A stretch of DNA of 64,000 bases from Methylobacterium sp. UNC378MF (GCF_900103195.1 NZ_FMWU01000019.1:62001-126000), one strand, 5' to 3'. Counted from the first letter of the stretch, positions 46,133-54,550 are shown. Notes: a model not told the origin generated them from the letters alone. Program-made: numbers and translations.

Positions 46133-46546
46133 GTGGACCAGCAATCGGAACCGGGCACCGTCTTCGGCGCCGCCATCCCGTTCGTGGATTACTGCGGGAT
46201 CGAGGCCCTCGACGTGCGCGCGGGCCGGACGCGCCTGCGCCTCGCCCTGCGGCCGGAGCATTCCAACAATCTCGGCATCGCCCATGGCGGCGCGCTCTGC
46301 ACCCTGCTCGACGTCGCCCTCGGAACGGCGGCCCGGCTGCGGGCGGGGCGCCCCGTGGTGACGCTCGACATGCAGACCCGCTTCCTCACGCCCGGGCGCG
46401 GCGTCCTGATTGCGGAGGGTCAGGTCACCCGGGCGGGCCGGTCGGTGATCTTCTGCGAGGCCGAGATCCGCGATGCGGCCGGGGATCTGGTGGCGACCGC
46501 CACGGGGCTGCTCAAGCCCGTCGGCGAGCGGTCGGCGACGGCCTAG
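46133..46546 (+). CDS. PaaI-type hotdog thioesterase
   Basis: The 137-residue product has the hotdog helix NNLGIAHGGALCTLLDVALG with the catalytic HGG motif, then VTLDMQTRFLTPGRG. This identifies the PaaI/DUF4442-type thioesterase group that cleaves acyl- or aryl-CoA thioesters. The start is a GTG at 46133. The specificity is unknown. It lies about 100 bases upstream of hemF on the same strand. Confidence 0.85.
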   Translation: MDQQSEPGTVFGAAIPFVDYCGIEALDVRAGRTRLRLALRPEHSNNLGIAHGGALCTLLDVALGTAARLRAGRPVVTLDMQTRFLTPGRGVLIAEGQVTRAGRSVIFCEAEIRDAAGDLVATATGLLKPVGERSATA

Positions 46547-46649
46547 ACGGCGCGCCGCCGGCGTGAATGACGGCGCCGGAGCCCTGCGCGCTCGTGCGGG
46601 GGGCGCGTTTGCATTGACGTGCGACCGGCAGGGTGGAAAAGCCTGTGTC

Positions 46650-47582
46650 ATGACGAAGCCGGATGATGCGCGCGCAGCCCTGGTTGCGCCTCCCTCAGAG
46701 GCCGACGTGACGGCCATGAAGTCCGAGGCCGCCGCGTGGTTCGAGACGCTGCGTGACCGCATCCTCGCGGCCTTCGAGGCCCTGGAGGCGGAGGCCGCGG
46801 GCCCGTTCCATCCCGACGCGCCCGAGGGCCCCGGAACGTTCGAGAAGACCCCATGGAACCGGACCGACCATACCGGCCGGCCCGGCGGCGGCGGCGTCAT
46901 GGCGATGCTGCGCGGCCGCGTCTTCGAGAAGGCGGGGGTGCACATCTCGACGGTGCACGGCGAGTTCGCGCCGGAATTCCGGGCCCAGATGCCCGGCGCC
47001 GCCGAGGACCCGCGCTTCTTCGCCACCGGCATCTCGCTGATCGCCCATCCGTGGAATCCGCACGTGCCGACGGTGCACATGAACACCCGGTTCGTCGCGA
47101 CGACGCGGGCCTGGTTCGGCGGCGGGGCCGACCTGACCCCGGTGCTCGAGCGGCGCCGCAACCAGGACGATCCGGACAGCCGGCACTTCCACGCCTGCCT
47201 GGAGCGGGCCTGCACGGCGCACGGCATCGATCACGCCGGCTACAAGGCGTGGTGCGACGAGTATTTCCACCTCAAGCACCGGAACGAGCCGCGCGGCATC
47301 GGCGGGATCTTCTACGATTATCGCTGGAGCGGGGATCCGCAGGCCGACCTCGCCTTCACGCGTGACGTCGGTCGGGCCTTCCTCGAGGCCTATCCGAAGA
47401 TCGTGCGCGACAACGTCGCCACGCCGTGGACCGAGGCGGACCGCCACGAGCAGCAGGTGCGGCGCGGCCGCTACGTCGAGTTCAACCTGCTCTACGACCG
47501 GGGCACGATCTTCGGCCTGAAGACCGGCGGCAACGTCGCCTCGATCCTGTCCTCGATGCCGCCGACCGTGCGCTGGCCGTGA
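46650..47582 (+). CDS. hemF: Oxygen-dependent coproporphyrinogen III oxidase HemF
   Basis: HemF decarboxylates two propionates of coproporphyrinogen III to make protoporphyrinogen IX in heme (and bacteriochlorophyll) synthesis. The 310-residue product has the diagnostic stretches WNRTDHTGRPGGGGVMAMLR, VHISTVHGEF, HMNTRFVATTRAWFGGGADL, CDEYFHLKHRNEPRGIGGIF and the closing GRYVEFNLLYDRGTIFGL. The ATG at 46650 fits; the upstream frame overlaps the thioesterase. Its stop overlaps the GTG of the helicase gene. Confidence 0.97.
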   Translation: MTKPDDARAALVAPPSEADVTAMKSEAAAWFETLRDRILAAFEALEAEAAGPFHPDAPEGPGTFEKTPWNRTDHTGRPGGGGVMAMLRGRVFEKAGVHISTVHGEFAPEFRAQMPGAAEDPRFFATGISLIAHPWNPHVPTVHMNTRFVATTRAWFGGGADLTPVLERRRNQDDPDSRHFHACLERACTAHGIDHAGYKAWCDEYFHLKHRNEPRGIGGIFYDYRWSGDPQADLAFTRDVGRAFLEAYPKIVRDNVATPWTEADRHEQQVRRGRYVEFNLLYDRGTIFGLKTGGNVASILSSMPPTVRWP

Positions 47583-48697
47583 GTGCGGGTCTGCCGGCCG
47601 CCTACGCCCCGCAGCAGGACGCAGCGCTGAAGGCGATCGCCGCGTGGCGGCGGGAGGGGGGATCTCAGGTGTTCCGGCTGTTCGGCTATGCCGGAACCGG
47701 CAAGACCACCCTCGCGCGCCGGATCGCCGAGGATGTCGACGGCACGGTGGTCTACGGGGCCTTCACCGGCAAGGCGGCCTCGGTGATGCGCCAGAAGGGC
47801 TGCTACGACGCCGCGACGATCCACTCGCTGATCTACCGCACCAAGGAGGCGGAGGAGGGCGGCCCGACCTTCACGCTGAACCGGTCGGGCCCGGCCGCCA
47901 AGGCGGATCTCATCATCATCGACGAGTGCTCGATGGTCGATTCCGACCTCGGCAACGATCTCCTGTCCTTCGAGCGGCCGGTGCTCGTCCTGGGCGACCC
48001 GGCCCAGCTGCCGCCGGTGCGCGGCGGCGGCTTCTTCACCGAGGCCGAGCCCGACGTGATGCTCACGGAGGTTCACCGGCAGGCCAAGGACGACCCGATC
48101 GTCCGCATGGCGATGACGATCCGCGAGGGTGGCCGGCTGGACCTCGGCCGATACGGGCAGAGCCGGGTCGTGTCGCGCCGCGCCCTGGATCCGGCCGAGG
48201 TGCTCGAATGCGACCAGGTGCTGGTCGGCCTCAACAAGACGCGCCGCCTCTACAACGCCCGGCTCCGGGAACTGGCCGGCCACACGGATCCGATGCCGGC
48301 GATCGGCGAGAAGCTGGTCTGCCTGCGCAACGACCGGGTGAAGGGCCTGCTCAACGGCTCGACCTGGACGGTCCAGGCGCTGCGCGCGCCGCCGCGGCCG
48401 GACCTGATCCGCCTCGACGTGGTGCCGGAGGACGACCCGGGGCTGCGCCGGAAACCCACCGACATCAAGGTGCTGCGCGCGATGATCTCCGGCACGGACG
48501 AGGAGATCCCGCTGTTCCTGCGGCGCGAGACGGATGAGTTCACCTACGGCTACGCGCTGACGGTGCACAAGGCGCAGGGGTCGCAATGGGACCGGGTGAC
48601 CTTGTTCGACGAATCCTACGCGTTCCGCGAGCACCGGGCGCGCTGGCTCTACACCGGCCTCACCCGCGCGGCGCAGGCGATCACCGTGGTGGTCTGA
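47579..48697 (+). CDS. RecD-like ATP-dependent helicase (single-domain, UvrD/SF1B)
   Basis: The 372-residue protein has Walker A GYAGTGKTT, Walker B DLIIIDECSMVD, LVLGDPAQLPPV (motif III) and the C-terminal UvrD_C_2 box GYALTVHKAQGSQWDRV with YTGLTRA. It lacks the long N-terminal part of RecD/RecD2. It probably unwinds or translocates on DNA. The GTG start overlaps the hemF stop (GTGA), so translation is coupled, although no functional link to heme synthesis is known. Confidence 0.9.
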   Translation: MSAGLPAAYAPQQDAALKAIAAWRREGGSQVFRLFGYAGTGKTTLARRIAEDVDGTVVYGAFTGKAASVMRQKGCYDAATIHSLIYRTKEAEEGGPTFTLNRSGPAAKADLIIIDECSMVDSDLGNDLLSFERPVLVLGDPAQLPPVRGGGFFTEAEPDVMLTEVHRQAKDDPIVRMAMTIREGGRLDLGRYGQSRVVSRRALDPAEVLECDQVLVGLNKTRRLYNARLRELAGHTDPMPAIGEKLVCLRNDRVKGLLNGSTWTVQALRAPPRPDLIRLDVVPEDDPGLRRKPTDIKVLRAMISGTDEEIPLFLRRETDEFTYGYALTVHKAQGSQWDRVTLFDESYAFREHRARWLYTGLTRAAQAITVVV

Positions 48698-48776
48698 GCC
48701 GGCCGAGGCGCGTGACGTCGCTTGTGAAGCCGGGCCGCGCGTGCTAGGCACCGCCCGTCTCATCGAGGCACCTCGC

Positions 48777-48866
48777 GGAGAGGTGGCAGAGCGGTTGAAT
48801 GCACCGCACTCGAAATGCGGCATGCCTGCAAGGGCATCGGGGGTTCGAATCCCCCCCTCTCCGCCA
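48777..48866 (+). tRNA. tRNA-Ser (anticodon CGA)
   Basis: The 90-base gene has acceptor stem GGAGAGG/CCTCTCC, a long variable arm typical of class II tRNA, anticodon stem CCGCA/TGCGG with loop CTCGAAA (anticodon CGA at 48811-48813), T loop GGTTCGAATCC and an encoded CCA end. It decodes UCG. The region to its right is the accessory-looking part of the window, as expected for a tRNA used as an integration site. Confidence 0.96.
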
Positions 48867-48957
48867 GTTACCGTTGATTTATCACGTTTTTTTCGTCTGA
48901 TTTGACGTTTGCCGCACCATTCGCCCCACCGGCGCATGGGAAGCCGGCCTCCTCCGG

Positions 48958-49239
48958 TCAGTGGCTCATCAGACAGCAGGCCGCCGCCTCGGCGAGCAGG
49001 TCGCGCGCGATTCCGCCGAAGAACCACTCGCGCAGGCGGCTGTAACCGAAGGCGCCGCTCACGATCAGGTTCGCATCTGCGTCGACCGCCGCTCTCTGCA
49101 GGTCCTCGGCGGCGGTCGAAGCCGAGACTGCGACTTGCCGCGTCGTCGCATTCACGTCGTGGGGCGCGAGGTAGCGCGTCACGTCCTCGACCTCAGACCC
49201 GTCCTCGGCTACCCGCAGCACCTGGACTGCCGTGGCGCG
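48958..49239 (-). pseudogene. Truncated universal stress protein (C-terminal part)
   Basis: The reading from about AVQVLRVAEDGSEVEDVTRY to the stop matches the C-terminal half of a two-domain-type UspA protein, including the ATP-binding SGAFGYSRLREWFFGG signature. N-terminal to this, the frame turns Arg/Ser-rich and loses similarity (from about 49240), so the first half is missing. It lies right after the tRNA gene, so the break probably marks a recombination end. Confidence 0.6.
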
Positions 49240-49576
49240 CCTGCTCGCACTCCGCTCGACCGCCCGGCGAGAGACCGAGCGGGACCGTCTGGACGCCATC
49301 GCGGTCGAGGTCGACGACCTAGCGGCGGGCATCGCCCGCCACGCCCTGAACAGACCGGCGGAGCCGCGGCTGCTCGGCGCCGCCACGGTGACGATCGAGG
49401 CCGCGCGCTCGACGGTCCGTCGCGCCGCGGCCCGGCCGGCTGATCGGACTTCCTCACAGTGTTCAATAACAAGATCTGGTCTGTTGGGCGCGAGGCGAAA
49501 GGGCCGCTTTTCGGTCGAAAACGAAGTTTCGCTCGTGGCCGCGAGCCGACCAGGGCCGGAGCGAGTTCGTGGCTGA
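49232..49576 (+). CDS. Possible gene remnant of unknown family
   Basis: The frame from the ATG at 49232 has strongly GC-biased third positions up to about 49445 and a helical stretch (RLDAIAVEVDDLAAGIARHA). After that the composition drops and resembles non-coding sequence. It may be the displaced 3' part of another gene joined to the broken stress-protein gene. No family is recognised and no Shine-Dalgarno is seen. Confidence 0.25.
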   Translation: MARLLALRSTARRETERDRLDAIAVEVDDLAAGIARHALNRPAEPRLLGAATVTIEAARSTVRRAAARPADRTSSQCSITRSGLLGARRKGRFSVENEVSLVAASRPGPERVRG

Positions 49577-49594
49577 ACCGATCTGCACCGACAA

Positions 49595-50395
49595 TCACCG
49601 CAGATGACATCCGACAGCTTGAGCGACCTCGTGTGATGTCAGCCCAAAATCACACAGAAAATCATCATCCATTGGAAAGCCGGCTTCCCCAACCGCCTTG
49701 CTCAAGCTGCGGCGCCAGGAACTGAAGGGGCCGTGAACCTCCGAGTGGTTCACGGAACTATTCACGACGTAGGCGCCGGACACAGGGAGCGGGACAGCCG
49801 CTCCGCCGTGCTCCTGCGCGGTCTCCGGCCAGCGATAGTGCTCGTGCAGGACGGCATGGGGATCGCGCTGCAGCGCATCGGGCGCTTCGGGGACAAGCCG
49901 CGCGACGACACTCGAACCGCAGAGACGCTGGAAGCTTCCGTCAAAGATGCGCTCGTCCGGCAGGCGGATCGCCCGGTGCCCTCGGATGTCGGCAATGAAG
50001 CCGTCGGCGATGTACCCGCCCAGTGCCCCAGCCGGGATCACGGTCCGTGCCGCCTCGACGAGCCGACGGTCGACCCAGTCGTCGCCGTCGAGGAACATCA
50101 GCAGACCACCGCCTTCCGCCAGAGTACGCTGCGCTATTAGGTGCTTCTTGCGCCCGCTGTCGAGATTGTCAGCACGGACGGCCTCGACCGGCCAATCGGC
50201 GGCGATAAAGGTAACCCGGCGATCTAGAGGCGCGATGGCTGGCTGGTCATGTCCAGCGATGACGACACGGAAGGCCGGATCCGTCTGGGCCGCGGCTGAC
50301 CTGAGGGTCAGGCCGAGCAGCGCCTCAACGAGCGGCCAGTCCGTCGCAGTGTCACGCGCGATCAGCGGTATACCGAAGGTGAAAGGTTCCGCCAC
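49595..50395 (-). CDS. GT-A type glycosyltransferase
   Basis: The 266-residue product begins with a nucleotide-sugar domain (FTFGIPLIARDTATDWPLVE) and has the DxD-type metal motif FLDGDDWVD (about 101-109) and KHLIAQRTLAEGGG just before it. It fits a family-2-like transferase of the type that adds sugars to surface or secreted glycans. It lies 12 bases after the gene at 50408, so the two form an operon. GC is a little lower than in the core region. Confidence 0.78.
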   Translation of the reverse strand: MAEPFTFGIPLIARDTATDWPLVEALLGLTLRSAAAQTDPAFRVVIAGHDQPAIAPLDRRVTFIAADWPVEAVRADNLDSGRKKHLIAQRTLAEGGGLLMFLDGDDWVDRRLVEAARTVIPAGALGGYIADGFIADIRGHRAIRLPDERIFDGSFQRLCGSSVVARLVPEAPDALQRDPHAVLHEHYRWPETAQEHGGAAVPLPVSGAYVVNSSVNHSEVHGPFSSWRRSLSKAVGEAGFPMDDDFLCDFGLTSHEVAQAVGCHLR

Positions 50396-50407
50396 GATCC
50401 GCTGCCC

Positions 50408-51409
50408 TCAGAATGGCCCTGGGCCGCATTGAGCTGCGGCGACATCGCGCGTAAGCGCCCGGACATGCGTGGCGTAGAGGCGGCAACATTGCTCGTAGAG
50501 GGTTCGGACGCCTTCATCCATCATGAGCTTATCGTAGCTGGCCCTGACTGCCGGCAGCCCGACTGCGATGCTGAGGTCTTCCTCCTCGTTCCGGTCGAAG
50601 ACAGGCCAGTTCGCCTCGCGCGACCACCTGATGTTCAGACCGCCGCCTCGTCGGTGTTTGACGACGTAGTCCTCCCAAGAACGCGTGTTGTAGTGGTTGA
50701 CCTGAGCGAGCTCCCAGGAGACCGTCCCCGGCTCGGATTGCAGAAAGTCTCCGTGCGACTCGTCGTAGAAGTAGGCGGGTAGCGTAGCACCTGCTCCGTT
50801 CACATAGCGAAGTGTGTCGCGTGCGTCCGAGCGCGGAAAGCGTGGCTGATGCGGTAGCAGCTTGCAGCCGTAAACTTCCGTTTTCGTGAAGAGCGTCTTG
50901 TAGGGTCGATTGACACCGTGTTCCAGAGGCGCTGCCCTGCTGAACCGCTCCGTCACGAAGTCCCGAGACCATGTGCGGTGGCCGGAACTGCCGAATACGC
51001 GCCAGTTGACGAGAATGGCGGTGCTCCCGGGAACGGCCGTGATCAGGTCTGTCACGCGCCGCTGGCCGACATGAATGTTGAGGAACTCGTCGGCATCGAG
51101 CACCATGACCCAATCTGCCTCCGTCAGGATGGGCAGCGTCTCGGCGCGGGCATAGGCGGCGAGTTGGGGCTTGTCTCCTGGCGCAACGGTATGGGGCAGA
51201 TGGGTGAGCAGACCGAGCGTCTGAAGGCGGTCGAGGAGTGCCGGCGAACCGTCGATGCAGTCGTTCGTGCAGATGACGATATCCGTAAACCCGATCGCAC
51301 GGTGGTAGGTGAGCCACTCTGGTATGTACGGGCCCTCGTTTCGCATGGTCGCGACGAGGAGAATACGACAGGGCTTCGCCGACTGTGTTGGGGGTGCAGG
51401 TACCGTCAT
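50408..51409 (-). CDS. Glycosyltransferase family 2 (Glyco_tranf_2_4 type)
   Basis: The 333-residue product has MRNEGPYIPEWLTYHRAIG (from residue 22), ICTNDCIDGSPALLDRL and the metal motif VLDADEFLNI (Asp105-x-Asp107). This is the pattern of the GT2_4/DUF23-like group that acts on extracellular polysaccharide or proteins. I chose the ATG at 51409 since the extension to 51565 is Arg-rich. It is the first gene of a two-gene glycosyltransferase operon; the acceptor is unknown. Confidence 0.82.
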   Translation of the reverse strand: MTVPAPPTQSAKPCRILLVATMRNEGPYIPEWLTYHRAIGFTDIVICTNDCIDGSPALLDRLQTLGLLTHLPHTVAPGDKPQLAAYARAETLPILTEADWVMVLDADEFLNIHVGQRRVTDLITAVPGSTAILVNWRVFGSSGHRTWSRDFVTERFSRAAPLEHGVNRPYKTLFTKTEVYGCKLLPHQPRFPRSDARDTLRYVNGAGATLPAYFYDESHGDFLQSEPGTVSWELAQVNHYNTRSWEDYVVKHRRGGGLNIRWSREANWPVFDRNEEEDLSIAVGLPAVRASYDKLMMDEGVRTLYEQCCRLYATHVRALTRDVAAAQCGPGPF

Positions 51410-51728
51410 GAATCCGGGGGACCTCGCGCTCTCGGCTCGCCTTGACGGGCAATCCGGGGAGCGAAACGAACGTTCCGGCCGAGGTCGTCTGACGACCTTC
51501 GCCGCTGTACGAACGAGGAGGGGGCGCGCTCGAGCGCCTTTCCGTCGCTCGCCTCCTCTCCACATTCTGTGAACGATGCAGCCGGAAGCCCGATCTGGCC
51601 CAAAGCAGGCCCTTGAACAGGCCGCTTAGCCAGGCCGATCGCAGCCTCAACGGCAGAAGCTGGCCGAAAGCGGCCTGTCCGCTTCGGAGCAGGTCTGTCG
51701 GAAAAGCGGACGCGCAGCTTGCGACCGC

Positions 51729-51906
51729 GGCTGTGTCAAAGCGCGAATGCTATCGGCGGCCGTCGAAAATTGGTCTCTCGAAGAAGCGTGACATCGGCCT
51801 CAGGGGCTTCGTGTTGCCACCGGCCAGTCGCTCTGGAGATCTCTGGCGGCTGATGCGCAGACGTTTGCTCTACGACTTCTCAATACCCCCGCGTTTTGAC
51901 ACAGCC
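51729..51906. mobile_element. 178-bp MITE-like element with terminal inverted repeats
   Basis: The ends are GGCTGTGTCAAAGCGCG (51729-51745) and, reversed, GGCTGTGTCAAAACGCG (51906-51890), differing at one of 17 positions. GGCTGTGTCAAA is typical of ends of several IS families. The interior has no transposase frame. No clear target duplication was seen at the flanks. It is best read as a miniature or internally deleted insertion sequence. Confidence 0.6.
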
Positions 51907-52663
51907 TCGACCCATGCCGGTCATGCCGGCGGCCGTCAGCGCATCCCGATGGCGGGCACCCTCGGCCGTCCGGCAGCTCCGGGCCAGCTGGTGGTACAGG
52001 CGCATGATTGAGGTCCGATTCGGGAAGACCGCCCGCGCGACCTGAGCAGTCTCGAGTCGCACGACGTACGTGTGCATCGCAGCGCGTTAATCCACTCGCC
52101 TCCGGCTGATTCGGGAACGCGCGCAATCGCTGAGCTGCGACGCACGGCCCCCTCTCATCGCAGGACCCGAGTTCAATTCGCCGGCAATATGCTGGCCGGA
52201 CAACTGAAAAGCTTCGTGTGGCGTTGCGATGGTGCGGCAGTGCGGAAGCACATGACTCGAGCTCGGTCGTGCTGTTCGCATGAGGCCGGCTTATAGCGCT
52301 TCCGTTGACCATCGTAGAGGGCCGGCCCACAGTCGAAATCACAATGCCGCTTGTCAACGACATCGGTTGTCAATGATCGTTGCGCTCTTCCGGCTCACGG
52401 AAAGTACTTCATACCGCCATTGCTTCAACGAAAATTCAAATAAACACTATAGGTGATTGGCATCATATTGCATTGCAAAATAAAATTGGGGCGTATCGCG
52501 TCCATGAATGGTATCTTACGTCAAACGAGGTAGTCTTAATAGGCTAGATCGAAATGATAACTATCCGTATTCTGCTCAAATCAGCACCCTGATCGCGTTG
52601 CTCGACCTGGGCGACGGACTACATCGCCCGGCCCGCTAGAAGGGGCTTGGGTAAGCATCAATC

Positions 52664-52670
52664 AGGAGGA
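52664..52670 (+). promoter_or_regulatory. Strong ribosome binding site of first Gly-Asn gene
   Basis: AGGAGGA ends five bases before the ATG at 52676. It fixes the start at the signal peptide. Confidence 0.7.
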
Positions 52671-52675
52671 ACGCG

Positions 52676-53104
52676 ATGAGGACAATGCTGCTCTCGGCTG
52701 TCGCCGTCCTTGCCCTTGCTGGCGCGCCCTCGATGGCGCTGGCCGGCGGCAACGGTAACGGCAACGGCAACGGCAACATCGGCTCGGGCAACGGTAACGG
52801 CAACGGCAATGCCAATGCCGGGTCGCTGAACGGCAACGGCAACGGCAACTTCAACATCGGCTTTCTGAACGGCAACGCCAACGGCAACGGCAACGCGGGA
52901 TCCGGTAACGGCAACCTGAACGGCAACGGCAACATCTTCGGCGTTGGCAACGGCAACGGCAACGGCAACATCAACACCGGGAACGCCAACGGCAACCTCA
53001 ACGGCAACCGCAATGTCCTCGGGGTCGCCAACGGCAACCTCAACGGCGTCAACAACTTCGGCAGCTTCAACGGCAACCTCAACGGCAACCGCAACCTACC
53101 TTAA
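52676..53104 (+). CDS. Secreted Gly-Asn repeat protein 1
   Basis: The 142-residue product has a signal peptide (residues 1-23, LAGAPSMALA). The entire mature part is low-complexity GN repeats: runs of GNGN broken by IGS, AGS, IGF and LNGN words. It has no Cys and almost no charge (two Arg). At DNA level the repeats are AACGGC hexamers. The pattern recalls, but is not, the xNxGx pentapeptides of mycobacterial PPE-MPTR proteins, which form beta solenoids. It is the first of three such genes in a row, upstream of a MacA/MacB-type exporter. The function is unknown; a surface or extracellular role is likely. Confidence 0.8.
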   Translation: MRTMLLSAVAVLALAGAPSMALAGGNGNGNGNGNIGSGNGNGNGNANAGSLNGNGNGNFNIGFLNGNANGNGNAGSGNGNLNGNGNIFGVGNGNGNGNINTGNANGNLNGNRNVLGVANGNLNGVNNFGSFNGNLNGNRNLP

Positions 53105-53208
53105 GCGCGCGGGCCAAGAACGAATGCGACGGTCGCCCGGTGTGCGGCCGTCGGCACTGCGTTCGGGATCGTCCTCACGCGAGGCCGTCGGAACCAGGGA
53201 GCATTGCG

Positions 53209-53703
53209 GTGAAATCTCTCCTCATAGCCTTCTTCCTCGGTACATTGCTTGCGGTTCCTCCACAGGCGCAGGCTCAGATCTTCGCCATCGGCAACGGAGT
53301 CGGAAACGGCAACGGGAATATTGGTTCCATGAATGGGAACAACAACGGCAATTCGAACTCGGGCTCAGGAAATGGCACCGGCAACGGCAACGGCACTGGC
53401 ATGCCGATCGTGAACGGCAACATGGGTGCCTTCAACAGCGGCTCGAACAACATCGGGGCCTTTAACGGCGGGACCGGCAACGTGGGCGCATTCAACGGGA
53501 TGGGCAATACGGGAGCCAACAACGGTTCGCACAACGTCGGCGCCTATAACGGGAACAACAATTCTGGCGCAGGGAACGGGAACTGGAATGTCGGCGCCGG
53601 CAACGGGAACCTTAACGGCGGCAGCAGCAACGGCAACGGCAACATTGGCGCTGGGAACGGCAACCTCAACGGTAACCCAAGCCTGAGCGTCTTCCGGCGG
53701 TGA
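53209..53703 (+). CDS. Secreted Gly-Asn repeat protein 2
   Basis: The 164-residue product starts at a GTG (53209) with CAGGGA before it, opening a signal peptide (KSLLIAFFLGTLLAVPPQAQ, cleavage near 22). The mature part is Gly/Asn-rich. From about residue 74 it settles into xNxGx pentapeptide-like steps (FNSGS, NNIGA, FNGGT, GNVGA). This register is the one seen in PPE-MPTR-type repeats and suggests a beta-helical fold. It follows protein 1 by 104 bases. An ATG-like extension to 53140 lacks a signal and was rejected. Confidence 0.8.
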   Translation: MKSLLIAFFLGTLLAVPPQAQAQIFAIGNGVGNGNGNIGSMNGNNNGNSNSGSGNGTGNGNGTGMPIVNGNMGAFNSGSNNIGAFNGGTGNVGAFNGMGNTGANNGSHNVGAYNGNNNSGAGNGNWNVGAGNGNLNGGSSNGNGNIGAGNGNLNGNPSLSVFRR

Positions 53704-53878
53704 TCCCCGCGTGCGCCCGGACCCTGTCGCTGGATGTTCTTGGACAGGTGATCGTACCTTTAAGAGCGGCATCTCAGTCTGGAGAGAGTAATACACAGCG
53801 CATGCCATCTCGCTGACTTGCGTCGGAGACGTGAGGGTCGCGCCTCGCCAAGGAAACAGGATCGAAGGAGTTCGCAGC

Positions 53879-54328
53879 ATGAACGACTTGTTCCGACGTG
53901 TCGCCCTCGGTGCCTACATCACCGTCGTAGCGCTGCTCCCGGCCTCCCTCTCGGCCCAGGTGCTCGTGATCCCGCCGGCATCCGCCGTCCCGATCGATAG
54001 CCAGAGGTGGAGTGCAGGCCCCATCTGGCGCCCTCACCACGTACCGCCGCACGGCCAGTTCGTCCGGTTCTGGGGCATGCTCCAGCCCCTCGCTGACGCG
54101 GGGGCAACCGACTTCGGCACGCCGCCCACCACGCCCGAAGGCCTCACCATTCTCAACGGCGGGATTGCTGCCTCGTCGAGCCCGGGCCTGAGGAGCGGCG
54201 CAGGCAACGGGAACGGCAATGGCAACATCGGTTCCAACAACGGCAACGGAAACCAAACGAACGGCAACGGCAATTTCGGCGTGGGGGACGGTGTCGGAAA
54301 CAGAGTCGCTCCCCCGTCCAACTATTAA
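53879..54328 (+). CDS. Secreted protein with Gly-Asn repeat C terminus (3)
   Basis: The 149-residue product has a signal peptide (about 1-27, ending LSAQ). A non-repetitive middle (28-105) includes RWSAGPIWRPHHVPPHGQF and FWGMLQPLADAGATDFGTPP. A GN-rich tail follows from about residue 108 (AGNGNGNGNIGSNNGNGNQ). AAGGAG precedes the ATG. The middle domain is not recognised. It is the last repeat gene before the exporter, 222 bases upstream of it. Confidence 0.75.
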   Translation: MNDLFRRVALGAYITVVALLPASLSAQVLVIPPASAVPIDSQRWSAGPIWRPHHVPPHGQFVRFWGMLQPLADAGATDFGTPPTTPEGLTILNGGIAASSSPGLRSGAGNGNGNGNIGSNNGNGNQTNGNGNFGVGDGVGNRVAPPSNY

Positions 54329-54550
54329 TGAAGCCGTGTGCGATGCGGGCGCGCCGGAAGGGCCACGGGCATTCTCCGACCCGAGCCTTCGCGTCGAAAC
54401 TACACATGGATACGTGGGGCTTCACAGAAAATATCCAAACGCAACGATCACTGACATGACAGGCAAATGGCTCGGGCTTGAGCCTAGGGCCGCCGTCCCG
54501 AGGCGCGGGTTTTCCGGTCATCCGAGGCGGGATAATGGGAGGGACGGTTC

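Larger units (their letters stand above)
51410..52675. other. Long non-coding accessory gap
   Basis: About 1.27 kb without a supportable gene; the frames are short and lack features. From left to right it holds GC-rich decayed sequence with CGGCCTGTCCGCTTCGGAGC, the element with inverted ends (51729-51906), and more degraded sequence. The last part (about 52280-52620) is markedly AT-rich and runs to the first Gly-Asn protein gene. The last part probably holds that gene's promoter. Confidence 0.55.

Noticed and set aside
48867..48900. Possible att repeat of the tRNA-Ser 3' end downstream
   Set aside because: No second copy of the tRNA end sequence was found by eye in the window.
51800..52363. 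A 187-residue - strand frame in the accessory gap
   Set aside because: It crosses the end of the inverted-repeat element and has mixed codon use, no ribosome site and no family.
52636..53094. Leu-Pro repeat frame on the - strand (also at 53274-53534 and 54034-54321)
   Set aside because: The LPLPLP pattern is the exact antisense of the AACGGC-type Gly-Asn repeats. The + strand frames have signal peptides and Shine-Dalgarno sites; these do not.
52740..53690. Possible CRISPR-like array because of dense direct repeats
   Set aside because: Repeats are 6-base units inside coding frames, with no uniform spacers and no cas genes.
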